From Acidobacteriota bacterium (GTDB lineage: Bacteria > Acidobacteriota > Terriglobia > Acidiferrales > UBA7541), in NCBI GenBank assembly GCA_003224085.1, contig QHYK01000057.1, positions 124,001 to 188,000 on the forward strand: 64,000 nucleotides of DNA. The letters run 5' to 3'. The notes below the pieces were generated by a model, which searched no databases, was not told where the DNA came from, and was given only the letters and a program-made list of their open reading frames with translations. The position numbers were made by a program, and so were the translations under genes. Positions 1-8,696 of the stretch are shown in pieces. Each line of letters opens with the position of its first letter. Position 1 is the stretch's first letter.

Positions 1-1053
1 GCAGTGGGTCCCGGAGACTTGCCGAACGTGGACTCGGTGCGCAAGGCGCTGAACGTCACGTGCGCCGAATTGATGGCGCTGCGGTCCGCACCACCGGCGC
101 AGGATTACGCCGGACCAGTGCTTTTTGAAGCGCGAGCGGCGGGGGCGCTCCTGGCGCAGGTGCTTAGCCCGGCGATTAGTGGCGCACGGCCGCCTATTTC
201 TTTCAGCCCGGTGCTGGAACAAATGCTGACCGGACTGGGAGGAAAGAGCGACTGGGTCGGGCGGCTGGGCGCGCGGGTTTTGCCGTCCACGGTGACGCTG
301 GTCGATGACCCAAGCGAAAGGCAGTTCCAGGGCACCCCCTTGATCGGCGGATACGGAGTGGACGAAGAAGGTGTGCGAGGCGAGAAAGTCAGGCTCGTAG
401 AAAACGGCATGCTTAAGAGTGAACTCATGTCCCGCCGACCGGGGCCGGATTTTGAGCGGTCCAACGGCCACGGGCGCGCCGCGTTTTTGAACGAGGCCAA
501 GCCCACGATGAGCAACCTGGTTTTTTCTTCCTCGGAGACTCTTTCGCCGGCAGACTTGAAGAAGAAATTTCTCGACCAATGCCGCGCGGAAAAGAAGTCG
601 GAGCGCGAGCAGTATTGCCTGGTCGTGCGCGAGATGGACAACCCGGCGCTGAGCCTGCTCCATCAGGAGGACTTCTCCGAGTTGCTGGCGAGTTTCGGCG
701 GAGGTGCGGGAACGGGCGACCGCCTGCCGCTTGTTGTGTATCGCATCTATCCCGACAGCGGGCGCGAAGAAATGATCCGCGGAGCGCGCATCATTGGCTT
801 GAATACCCGCGCGCTGCGGAACATCGCCGGGATCGGGAGCGACAGTTTTGTGTACAACTACATGCAAAGCCAGGCCAACGGCTTCGCGGGCACGGCGCTG
901 AGCGCTTTCGGATCGGCACAACCTGGAGCTTGCTTGCCTGCTTCTCTTGTCGCGCCCGCTCTTCTCTTCGACGAAGTGGAAGTCCGCGGCGAGCGCGGCG
1001 AGGCCAAGCGGCTTCCACTCTTGCCCCCGCCGCCCTTGACGGCGTCAAAATGA
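1..1053 (+). CDS. TldE/PmbA-like metallopeptidase-family protein (5' truncated)
   Basis: The reading frame is open to the window edge, so the N-terminus is missing; at least 350 residues remain. They correspond to the C-terminal half of the TldD/PmbA family, which works as a TldD-TldE pair that degrades unfolded peptides and matures some modified peptides. The region that in TldD carries the HExxxH zinc motif aligns here with a segment around residues 46-60 (counting from the GTG at 4) that reads ALLAQVLSPAISG, without histidines. The glycine-rich stretch QGTPLIGGYGVDEEGV and the GHGR segment fit the family. This suggests the non-metal partner (TldE/PmbA-like); a catalytic TldD would be expected upstream, outside the window. 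Identification of the family is fairly sure, the subtype is inferred. Confidence 0.8.
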   Translation, partial: AVGPGDLPNVDSVRKALNVTCAELMALRSAPPAQDYAGPVLFEARAAGALLAQVLSPAISGARPPISFSPVLEQMLTGLGGKSDWVGRLGARVLPSTVTLVDDPSERQFQGTPLIGGYGVDEEGVRGEKVRLVENGMLKSELMSRRPGPDFERSNGHGRAAFLNEAKPTMSNLVFSSSETLSPADLKKKFLDQCRAEKKSEREQYCLVVREMDNPALSLLHQEDFSELLASFGGGAGTGDRLPLVVYRIYPDSGREEMIRGARIIGLNTRALRNIAGIGSDSFVYNYMQSQANGFAGTALSAFGSAQPGACLPASLVAPALLFDEVEVRGERGEAKRLPLLPPPPLTASK

Positions 1054-1130
1054 CCGTTCGATTAGTGACCGCGCACCGTTCACTTGTAAATCCGGGAATA
1101 ATGCAAAATCTGGGGTAGTCTAGACCCGCG

Positions 1131-2552
1131 ATGGAAATGCTTGCGCCAATCGAGGCGCGCGAGAAGAAGCGCGCCGCGCTTCTGAGCGTGGTTTCGGCGG
1201 CGCTCTTGGTTGCATTGAAGGCTTTCCTGGTCGTCCGCACGGGAAGCCTGGGAGTTTTGTCCGAGGCGTTGCACTCCGGCCTGGACTTGATTGCCGCCAT
1301 GGTCACTTTTCTTTCGGTTGGCATGTCGGACCAGCCGGCCGACGAGCGGCACCCTTACGGCCATGGAAAGTTCGAGAATTTTTCGGCGTTCGTCGAAACC
1401 GGTCTGCTGGCGCTGACGGCTCTTTACATCATTTATGAGGCCTTCGAGCGCCTGTTTTTCCGCAGCGTCCACATTCAGCCCAGTGCCACGGCGATCGTGG
1501 TGCTATGCGTCGCCCTGTTCATCGACCTTACTCGGGCACGGGCCCTCCGGCAGGCGGCCAGGAAATATTCGAGCGAAGCGCTGGAGGCGGATGCGCTGCA
1601 TTTTTCGACCGATGTTTGGAGCACCACGGTGGTCATCGCCGGAATCGGGCTGGTGTGGGCCGGCGAGACCTGGAATCTGCCTTGGCTGATTTACGCGGAC
1701 GCGCTGGCGGGCCTGGCCGTCGCCGGGGTGATCCTGTGGGTCGGGTCGCAGCTCGGCCGGCGCACTTTGGACGCGCTGCTGGACGCGGCTCCGAAGGGAC
1801 TGCAACAAGAGATCGCGCGGGCGCTTGAACGCATGGACGGCGTGTTGGACGTGGAGCGAGTGCGAGTGCGGCGCGCGGGCAACCGGCATTTCGTGGACGC
1901 GACCGTCAGCGTGGCGCGCACGGCCAGTTTGGAGCAGGTGCACACCCTGAGCGACGCCATCGAGAAGCGCATCGGGGAGATTGTTCCTTCCGACGTGATG
2001 GTGCACGTAGAACCGCGCGCGCCCGCGGGCGAGCATCTGTTTGAGGCCATCCGCGCCGTGGCGCAACGGATGGGATTGGCGATCCACGAACTGCAAGCAT
2101 CGCAGCAGGACGGCCGTCTGTTCATCGAGTTGCACCTGGAAGTGGATGAAAATTTGAGCCTGCGCGAGGCGCATCGGCGGGCCAGCGAATTGGAAGACAA
2201 GATTCGCGAGCTGCGCGATGGAGCGATGGAGGTGAACATTCACATCGAGCCGCTGGGACGCCACATTGCCACGCCGGACGCGGGCGCCGGAGAGATGGCC
2301 CAGCTCGCAAAGGCCATCGAGGATTTCCTGAACGGCCTGCCTTCGGAGTTCGATGAATTGGTGAATTGCCATGACGTGCGGGTGAGACAAGTCGAGCACC
2401 ATATCCTTGTGTCTTGCCACTGCACGATGAAGAGCGAACTGCCCATCACGCAAGTCCACGACGTGACCGCCGCTTTGGAAGACCGCGTGAAGGAAAACTT
2501 TCAGCAAATCTATCGCGTGACGATCCATCCGGAGCCGTCGGATGAGAAATAG
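1131..2552 (+). CDS. Cation diffusion facilitator (Zn-type) with three C-terminal domains
   Basis: A 473-residue inner-membrane metal/proton antiporter of the CDF family. Six membrane segments fill roughly residues 17-205. The metal site shows HxxxD twice, H48/D52 in TM2 and H157/D161 in TM5, the pattern of zinc-type CDFs; the family signature HPYGHGKFE lies near residue 74. Most CDFs end with one cytoplasmic ferredoxin-like dimerisation domain of about 80 residues. Here the tail is about 260 residues and appears to hold three related units (about 215-300, 305-375 and 390-470), each ending in a V/I-x-I/V-H-x-E-P-like strand. ATG start; it converges on the next, minus-strand gene. Substrate preference beyond the motif is an inference. 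Confidence 0.88.
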   Translation: MEMLAPIEAREKKRAALLSVVSAALLVALKAFLVVRTGSLGVLSEALHSGLDLIAAMVTFLSVGMSDQPADERHPYGHGKFENFSAFVETGLLALTALYIIYEAFERLFFRSVHIQPSATAIVVLCVALFIDLTRARALRQAARKYSSEALEADALHFSTDVWSTTVVIAGIGLVWAGETWNLPWLIYADALAGLAVAGVILWVGSQLGRRTLDALLDAAPKGLQQEIARALERMDGVLDVERVRVRRAGNRHFVDATVSVARTASLEQVHTLSDAIEKRIGEIVPSDVMVHVEPRAPAGEHLFEAIRAVAQRMGLAIHELQASQQDGRLFIELHLEVDENLSLREAHRRASELEDKIRELRDGAMEVNIHIEPLGRHIATPDAGAGEMAQLAKAIEDFLNGLPSEFDELVNCHDVRVRQVEHHILVSCHCTMKSELPITQVHDVTAALEDRVKENFQQIYRVTIHPEPSDEK

Positions 2553-2616
2553 CGGTGGCTGGCTCTACTATGCTACTTTCCGTTGTGAACCAAAAATGGC
2601 TGTGACTCGCGCGGGA

Positions 2617-4086
2617 TCAAATGCTTGGCTCGGGCCCGTCCTTGCCACCAAAAAGCTGAGCGCCGAGAGCGATGAGCATGGGAAAGCAGACCAGCACATA
2701 GCGCGGCTCGGGCGTTTCGAGCGTCGTGAGAAACGCCGTGCGCAGCACGATGAAAATGGTCAGAAACACCAGGGCCGGGCGGACGGCGGCGCTGGAGCGC
2801 CAGAGTTTTGCAGCACCCGAGACCCCTAGACCAACGAAGACGATATTCAAGAAGAAAAGCAGGATGGTGCAGGCCTGGTCCGCCGGATCTTCATCGAACA
2901 TTTGCGCAAGGGGAAAGACATTGCCGGAAATCGGCAGCAGCTCGATGCGCGGCGTGAACCACAGGACCACGGCCCGCAGGGCGGGAATCCACAGATAGGT
3001 ACGCAAAGGATGGCGGGCGGCGCGCTCCCTCGCGATCTGCCCGAAGGCGTCGTCCTCTTCCTGCGACCAGGTCAAGTCGTCGTTGTATTGTTCGAGGATG
3101 GCAGCGACGCGCTGCTTTTCTTCCGGGGAATCAAAGGCACGAGCGGGGATCGTGTCCGGGTCGATAGACTCTTCATTGATTTTCCACGGGACGAGGTAAC
3201 AGTCTTTCACGCGGAAGAGCCAAGTCCTTTCCCATGCCATCAAGCCCCGCGGAACTATCTCTCCAGGCAAAGTGGAGTATTTCGGGGTCAGGAATTGCAA
3301 CTCGTGAAAAGCAAGGGCGTTGCGAATCGCCCAGGGCACAAGAGGCAACACGCAGGCTAAGCTCGTGAAGAGAATCATGCGGAGCAAGTGCCTGGCTTTT
3401 CCGTGAGACAAGAGTAAGAAAGCATTGCCAACCCAGGCAGCGAACAAAAGCAAAGGCACTTCGGGCCTAAACAGCGTTCCGAAACCGGTCGCCAACCCAG
3501 CCGAAGGCGCGAAAAAGCGGAAGTCCTCCGACCCGTTGCATTCCCACCGCTTCCTTGGCTCAGGGAAAAGCAAATCATTACTGCTGGCGGCTAGCGCGAC
3601 AAGGAATAGAAGCGCCGTGGCGGTCCAAAACGTGGCCATGGTCTCGGTGAGCAAAACGGCCGTGTAATTGGCAGTGAAGGGACACAGCGACGCCAGCCAT
3701 AGAGCGGCGTTGAAAACCCGCTTGATCGAGCCACCTTTATCCGCCAGCATGAACATGGCGGCGGCAAGAGCAGCGATCACCAGGCAACAAAAAAGATCCA
3801 CGGCAATTTGAGCGAGCATGACCCACAAGCGCGCCGACTCTCCCGTGCGCCCTGTGAGCGCGTAGATCAACGCCAGGAAAGCGGGATAGCCGGGCATGCG
3901 CAGATCGACCGGCGTGAGAGAGCCATGCACGTCCATGGCATAGACATGGTGCTTTAGCCAGTTTGTAGCGATTTCTTCGTAAAGAGCGGTGTCGCCGGAA
4001 TTTGCCGGAAATTTCAGCACGAAAAACAGACGGAGGCACAGCCCTGCTGCCAGCGGAAAAACCGCCCTCGAGAAAAGTCGCTTCAT
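2617..4086 (-). CDS. GT39/ArnT-like integral membrane glycosyltransferase
   Basis: A 489-residue polytopic protein of the GT-C fold (PMT/ArnT-like), which moves sugars from polyprenyl-phosphate donors onto periplasmic acceptors. After a first hydrophobic helix comes the loop FPANSGDTALYEEIA with acidic residues D32 and E37, as expected for the catalytic loop of this fold, followed by many hydrophobic helices and a late ETPEPRY segment typical of the C-terminal half. I chose the ATG at 4086, which gives a basic residue pair followed by the first helix; the frame stays open another 34 codons upstream with no family features. Divergent from the GH18-NodB-GT2 fusion, with about 100 bp between the starts, so a shared promoter region is likely. 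Acceptor unknown. Confidence 0.75.
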   Translation of the reverse strand: MKRLFSRAVFPLAAGLCLRLFFVLKFPANSGDTALYEEIATNWLKHHVYAMDVHGSLTPVDLRMPGYPAFLALIYALTGRTGESARLWVMLAQIAVDLFCCLVIAALAAAMFMLADKGGSIKRVFNAALWLASLCPFTANYTAVLLTETMATFWTATALLFLVALAASSNDLLFPEPRKRWECNGSEDFRFFAPSAGLATGFGTLFRPEVPLLLFAAWVGNAFLLLSHGKARHLLRMILFTSLACVLPLVPWAIRNALAFHELQFLTPKYSTLPGEIVPRGLMAWERTWLFRVKDCYLVPWKINEESIDPDTIPARAFDSPEEKQRVAAILEQYNDDLTWSQEEDDAFGQIARERAARHPLRTYLWIPALRAVVLWFTPRIELLPISGNVFPLAQMFDEDPADQACTILLFFLNIVFVGLGVSGAAKLWRSSAAVRPALVFLTIFIVLRTAFLTTLETPEPRYVLVCFPMLIALGAQLFGGKDGPEPSI

Positions 4087-4187
4087 CGACGAAACGCATC
4101 TTACAATAGGGGAGACGGAATCGCGCGGAAAGGCTCCCCGCACCCGAGAGCCGTATTGGCCGCCATCCCGAAGGCTAAGCAGATTCA

Positions 4188-7100
4188 ATGAAAGAACGAA
4201 GGCCGATATTTTACGACGCAGAGCGTGTGCGCTGGCGCCACACTCGCCGTGCGCTGGAGATTAGCGGAGCGCTGCTCACCCTGCTGTTGGTTTATTTTTT
4301 CATTACCATCGCGGCGAGCGTGGATTTGCCCGCGGGCCTGCTTCCAGATACCAAGCTCGGATACCACGCGCTGAAAACGAAGAAGAAGCTCCTGCCCGTG
4401 CGCGAAGGCCGCCGGCGCCGCGTGGCCAACATTGGGAGCGTGCCTGCCAGCTACGACCCTGTCCGCGCTGCTTTTTTCGTGAGTTGGGACCCCAACAGCC
4501 TCGCTTCCTTGAAAAAGCATTACCGCGAAATCGACCTTCTGATCCCGGAGCAACTTCATGCCGTGAGCGCCGATGGCGCTTTGACGGTCGTGGATTACGA
4601 GCATGGCCAGAATCGAGCCAAAGTTTCTCCGACGAAAGCCATCGCCATCCTGAAACAAGACGAGTTGCACCAGTGGATGAAGTCGCTTAATCCTCCCGTC
4701 GAACTTCCGATGATGGCATTGCTGAACAACTACGACGGCGTCCATTGGCGGATCGACGATATGGTGAAGCTGCTGGCCAACCCTGCGTCGCGTCAAAGGC
4801 TGGTGACTGACGCAGTTGAATTCGCAGTGCAATCCCATGAGGCCGGGATCGTTGTGGACTTTGAAGAAGTCCCGGATACAAGCCAGGCGAACTACCGAGA
4901 ATTCGCCGCTGAACTAGGGCCCGCGCTACATTCCGTAGGCCTGAAGTTGATGCTTGAGCTCCCCGCGCGCGACGATGCGTATGACTACGGATTCTTTGCC
5001 CAACAGTGCGACGCCATCGTGCTCTTGAACTACGACGAGCACTGGCAAAGTTCACCGCCGGGCCCCATTGCTTCCCAGGACTGGTATGTGGAGAACCTGC
5101 GGCAAATCAGGGAAGTGGTGCCGCCGAGGAAACTGATCGTCGCGGTGGGCAGTTACGCGTACGACTGGTCGGAAGCCGCGACGAAAACTCATGAGCCAGC
5201 GCAGTCCCTAACCATACAGGAAGCCCTTCTTCATGCCTTTGAGTCTGAAACGCAGGTGGAGATCGATTCCGCGTCGTTGAACCCGCATTATTCCTATTCC
5301 GACGAGCACGGTCACGTGCATCAAGTGTGGATGCTCGACGCCGTGACCGCCTACAACGAACTACGCGCGAGCGAGCGCACGGGGGTGCAGGGCACGGCTT
5401 TGTGGCGGCTCGGCTCCGCCGACACTTCGCTTTGGCCGGTTTGGGACGCCACCCGCCCGGACGACGCCATCCGTCAAAAATTGGAAGACCTTCCTCCGGG
5501 CCCGGATCTCATCCTGGAAGGCGATGGGGACGTGTGGCACTTCCTCGATACTCCGAAACGCGGTCACCGCACTTTTACTTACGACTCCACCGCTGACCTC
5601 ATTACCAGCGAGAAGTACGATGCCTATCCTCTCTCCTACCACATCGACCAGATCGGAGCAGCCAAGAAAAAACTTGCTATCACCTTCGATGACGGGCCGG
5701 ACCCAACCTGGACGCCAAAAATCCTGGACGTCTTGAAGGAAAAGAATGTCCCGGCGACGTTCTTCGTGATTGGTTTGTCGGCGAACAAGTGGCCGCAAAT
5801 TCTTCGCCGGGAATACGCGGAAGGGCACGAAATCGGGAATCACACCTATTCTCATCCGGACTGGGAGAGCCCCAATCTCTCTGCGACCCAAATCCGCTGG
5901 GAACTCAATCTCACTGAGCGCTTGATCGAAAGCCTAGTGGGCGCCAAGCCTTTGCTCTTCCGGCCGCCCTATGGCATCGACCACCAGCCCGAATTCGCGG
6001 AAGAAGTAGCGCACCTTCCGACGGCGCAGGAGATGGGATACATCATCATCGGCCAGAAGGTGGATCCACACGATTGGAGCCAGCTGAGTCCGGGCGTTCC
6101 GCTTCCCGCGGCCACCATCGTAGAGAACGCCCTGCGCGAGGCACCCGAGGGCAACATCATTCTCCTGCACGATGGCGGCGGCAACCGCTCGCAAACGGTG
6201 CTCGCTCTGCCCCAACTCATCGATGCTCTTCGTGCGCAAGGATACGAATTTGTGTCGGTGCCGGAGCTTATCGGCAAGACGCGCGCCCAGGTCATGCTGC
6301 CGCTATCTAGGAAAGAACAGTTTGAGGCGCGGGCCGACGGCTTTATTTTCGGCATATACCATTGGTCCTGGGTGGTCATCAGCGCCACGTTTATTCTGGG
6401 GATTATTCTGGTCAGCGGCCGCACGCTCATCATCGGCATTCTCGCGTTGATTGAGAAGCTGCGGCCAGACGGTCCGGAAATTCGCGGGCCGCTGCCTGGT
6501 GTGACCGTCCTGATTCCCGCGCACAACGAGGAGAGCGTCATCATCCAAACGGTAAACTCGGTGCTCGAATCGGACTACCTGGACCTGCAAATCATCGTTG
6601 TGAACGACGGATCTACGGACAAAACCAGAGAGCTGCTGGACGCTCACTTCTCGCGCCAACCCCGTGTGCGCATCATTCATCAAGTGAATCGCGGAAAGGC
6701 GGCAGCGCTGAACGTCGCCATGTCGCAAGCAGAAACCGAAATCGTAGTGACCATCGACGCAGACACAGAAATCGAACCGGATGCCATTCGCAAACTGGTG
6801 CGGCATTTCGCGGATCCTACCGTGGGCGCCGTGGCCGGTAACGTTAAAGTCGGCAATCGCTCGCGCTGGCTCACACGCTGGCAGGCACTCGAGTACATCA
6901 CCAGCCAGAACATGGAAAAGCGCGCGTTCGACCTTTTGAATTGCATCACCGTGGTTCCCGGAGCTCTCGGCGCCTGGCGCAGGCAAGCCATCGAAGCCGC
7001 GGGCGGAATCACGGCGGACACTGTGGCCGAGGACGCCGACCTTACGATTGCAATTCGCCGGCTCGGTTGGCGAATCGGCTACGATGAGGAGGCCATCGCC

Positions 7101-7661
7101 TGGACGGAAGCTCCGGAAACGCCTGCCCAGCTCATCCGCCAGCGTTTCCGGTGGACATTTGGCACATTGCAATCCTTCTGGAAACACAGCAGCACGCTGT
7201 TCCGCCCGAAGTATGGAACACTCGGGTGGGTTGCCCTGCCAAACATCTTCGTTTTTCAGTTGGTCCTTCCTCTTATCTCACCGATCATTGATTTGCTTTT
7301 CCTCTGGTCCCTCGCGCTGTGGGCGCTCGAAAAGCTGCAACTCTCCTGGTTGCCGACGCTTCATGCAACCACCGGCGACTTGATGCGCTCCATCTTTTTC
7401 TTCATTGGCTTTTTGCTGATTGACGTGTTCACGTGCGTCCTTGCCTTCGCGCTGGAGCGAAAAGAAGACTGGTCCCTGCTTGTTCCCGTTCTCCTGCAAC
7501 GCTTCTACTACCGCCAGTTAATGTACGTGGTGCTCTTCCGCTCGGTAAAGGAGGCCGTGCGTGGCCGGCCCGTGGGCTGGCGCGGCGTCGAGCCGGAAGG
7601 ACCACCGGCGCCGACGCTTCCTGAGGCTCCTGCTAAACCCGCGGCGGTCGCGGGAAACTAA
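4188..7661 (+). CDS. GH18-polysaccharide deacetylase-GT2 trifunctional fusion
   Basis: 1157 residues joining three carbohydrate-active modules. An N-terminal anchor (about 23-43) is followed by a GH18-like domain (about 75-430) with D224-F-E226 at the position of the catalytic DxE. Then comes a NodB deacetylase (about 490-700) with D501/D502, H552/H556 and the RPPYG motif at 592. After a helix near 725-755 lies a GT2 synthase (about 770-1000) with DGS at 807-809, D857-A-D859, E948-D949 and QRFRW at 985-989; further helices close the protein. The logic is synthesis of a beta-linked N-acetylglucosamine-type polymer on the cytoplasmic side, with deacetylation and trimming outside. All catalytic motifs look intact except that the GH18 motif is short. 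Glycan identity is inferred. Confidence 0.9.
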   Translation: MKERRPIFYDAERVRWRHTRRALEISGALLTLLLVYFFITIAASVDLPAGLLPDTKLGYHALKTKKKLLPVREGRRRRVANIGSVPASYDPVRAAFFVSWDPNSLASLKKHYREIDLLIPEQLHAVSADGALTVVDYEHGQNRAKVSPTKAIAILKQDELHQWMKSLNPPVELPMMALLNNYDGVHWRIDDMVKLLANPASRQRLVTDAVEFAVQSHEAGIVVDFEEVPDTSQANYREFAAELGPALHSVGLKLMLELPARDDAYDYGFFAQQCDAIVLLNYDEHWQSSPPGPIASQDWYVENLRQIREVVPPRKLIVAVGSYAYDWSEAATKTHEPAQSLTIQEALLHAFESETQVEIDSASLNPHYSYSDEHGHVHQVWMLDAVTAYNELRASERTGVQGTALWRLGSADTSLWPVWDATRPDDAIRQKLEDLPPGPDLILEGDGDVWHFLDTPKRGHRTFTYDSTADLITSEKYDAYPLSYHIDQIGAAKKKLAITFDDGPDPTWTPKILDVLKEKNVPATFFVIGLSANKWPQILRREYAEGHEIGNHTYSHPDWESPNLSATQIRWELNLTERLIESLVGAKPLLFRPPYGIDHQPEFAEEVAHLPTAQEMGYIIIGQKVDPHDWSQLSPGVPLPAATIVENALREAPEGNIILLHDGGGNRSQTVLALPQLIDALRAQGYEFVSVPELIGKTRAQVMLPLSRKEQFEARADGFIFGIYHWSWVVISATFILGIILVSGRTLIIGILALIEKLRPDGPEIRGPLPGVTVLIPAHNEESVIIQTVNSVLESDYLDLQIIVVNDGSTDKTRELLDAHFSRQPRVRIIHQVNRGKAAALNVAMSQAETEIVVTIDADTEIEPDAIRKLVRHFADPTVGAVAGNVKVGNRSRWLTRWQALEYITSQNMEKRAFDLLNCITVVPGALGAWRRQAIEAAGGITADTVAEDADLTIAIRRLGWRIGYDEEAIAWTEAPETPAQLIRQRFRWTFGTLQSFWKHSSTLFRPKYGTLGWVALPNIFVFQLVLPLISPIIDLLFLWSLALWALEKLQLSWLPTLHATTGDLMRSIFFFIGFLLIDVFTCVLAFALERKEDWSLLVPVLLQRFYYRQLMYVVLFRSVKEAVRGRPVGWRGVEPEGPPAPTLPEAPAKPAAVAGN

Positions 7662-8166
7662 TCCTGCTCACTTTCGAATCACGCTAACGTCAGACGGCAA
7701 TAGCACCTCTCTGTTCTCCGCCGCTCGGAGAAAGTTCGTTTTGCTCCCCAGTTTTCGCGGCGGCATCCGGTGCGCGGGTTCATCGTGGCCGGCTCCCGGG
7801 GGCGGACCTGGTTCAAACACATGATTGAAAACGAGCGGGTGCGCCTCACAAGTCAAGGCAAGACAGCTTCCGGAGTGAATGACGCGGTGAAGGTGTTCTC
7901 GCAGTTCTACGACCTCTACCTGATGCAGGGACAAACGCCAGGACAAATACTCGCTCTGCGTCCGCAGGGGAGGTATGTGGAAGCGGACGAAATGACCCAC
8001 GGCTTCACTCGGGGACACGAAGTTTTGTGCCGAGGTTGTTTCCATCGTTTTGGGACCGGGCCAAAGAAAAATCGGCGGGTGCGAATGGTGCGAATTGGCC
8101 CATTTCCGCTCGGGGCTTGAGTTGTTGTACGATATCCACCTTCGCTAGCTAAGCTAGGAGGTCCCC
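7662..8166. other. 505-bp intergenic stretch with no recognisable gene
   Basis: Two overlapping open frames exist, one on each strand (7770-8120 plus, 116 codons; 7668-8045 minus, 125 codons). Neither has a convincing ribosome site, signal peptide, membrane segment or family motif, and they overlap almost fully, so at most one could be real. The last 50 bases contain GCTAGCTAAGCTAG-like repeats just before the ribosome site of the next gene. I see no terminator after the fusion gene. Confidence 0.4.
8156..8161 (+). promoter_or_regulatory. Strong Shine-Dalgarno site for the iorA-like gene
   Basis: AGGAGG lies five bases before the ATG at 8167. It fixes the start of the iron-sulfur subunit. 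Confidence 0.8.
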
Positions 8167-8652
8167 ATGGCAATCAGTTTCACCCTAAATGGCAAGCCGG
8201 AATCGGTCGACGTCAGCCCGGACATGCCTCTGCTCTGGGTGCTGCGTGACACACTGGGCAAGACCGGCACGAAGTTTGGTTGCGGTATGGCACTTTGCGG
8301 CGCATGTACGGTGCACATCAACGGTGAAGCTACGCGCTCCTGCATCACGCCCGTCTCCAGCGTGGCTGGAAAGAAGGTCACCACCATCGAGGGTCTGGCC
8401 ACGGACGAAAGCCACCTGCACCCCGTTCAGCAAGCCTGGATGGAGGAAGACGTACCCCAGTGCGGTTACTGCCAGTCCGGGCAAATTATGTCTGCCGTGG
8501 CATTGCTCGCCAAGAAACCCAACCCGACCGACGCCGACATCGACGATGCCATGAGCGGCAACATCTGCCGTTGCGGCACCTACCAGCGAATTCGCAAAGC
8601 CATTCACCGCGCCGCCTCCACAATGGCGGGCAAGGCGCATTCAGCCGCGTAA
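8167..8652 (+). CDS. [2Fe-2S] subunit of an IorAB-type molybdenum hydroxylase
   Basis: 161 residues, the usual length of small subunits of the isoquinoline 1-oxidoreductase/aldehyde oxidase branch of the xanthine oxidase family. The plant-ferredoxin-type cluster is held by C39, C44, C47 and C59; the second, helical cluster by C99, C102, C134 and C136. The spacings CGMALCGAC and CGYC...CRC are all intact. It passes electrons from the molybdopterin subunit encoded 44 bp downstream. It has no signal peptide of its own, whereas its partner has a Tat signal, so the folded complex is probably exported together. Substrate (N-heterocycle or aldehyde) cannot be told from sequence. Confidence 0.92.
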   Translation: MAISFTLNGKPESVDVSPDMPLLWVLRDTLGKTGTKFGCGMALCGACTVHINGEATRSCITPVSSVAGKKVTTIEGLATDESHLHPVQQAWMEEDVPQCGYCQSGQIMSAVALLAKKPNPTDADIDDAMSGNICRCGTYQRIRKAIHRAASTMAGKAHSAA

Positions 8653-8696
8653 TTCTATCTCGATCGCTTTCTAACCATTCCGTCCCGAGGTGTGCC

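Noticed and set aside
1503-2528. A long minus-strand open frame (341 codons) opposite the CDF gene
   Set aside because: It is the antisense of a well-supported gene in a GC-rich genome, His/Arg-rich without family features. Several similar ones (such as 4185-4838 and 26699-27805) were rejected for the same reason.
7770-8120. A 116-codon plus-strand frame as a gene
   Set aside because: It has no ribosome site or motif and overlaps an equally long frame on the other strand, so it is not listed as a CDS.
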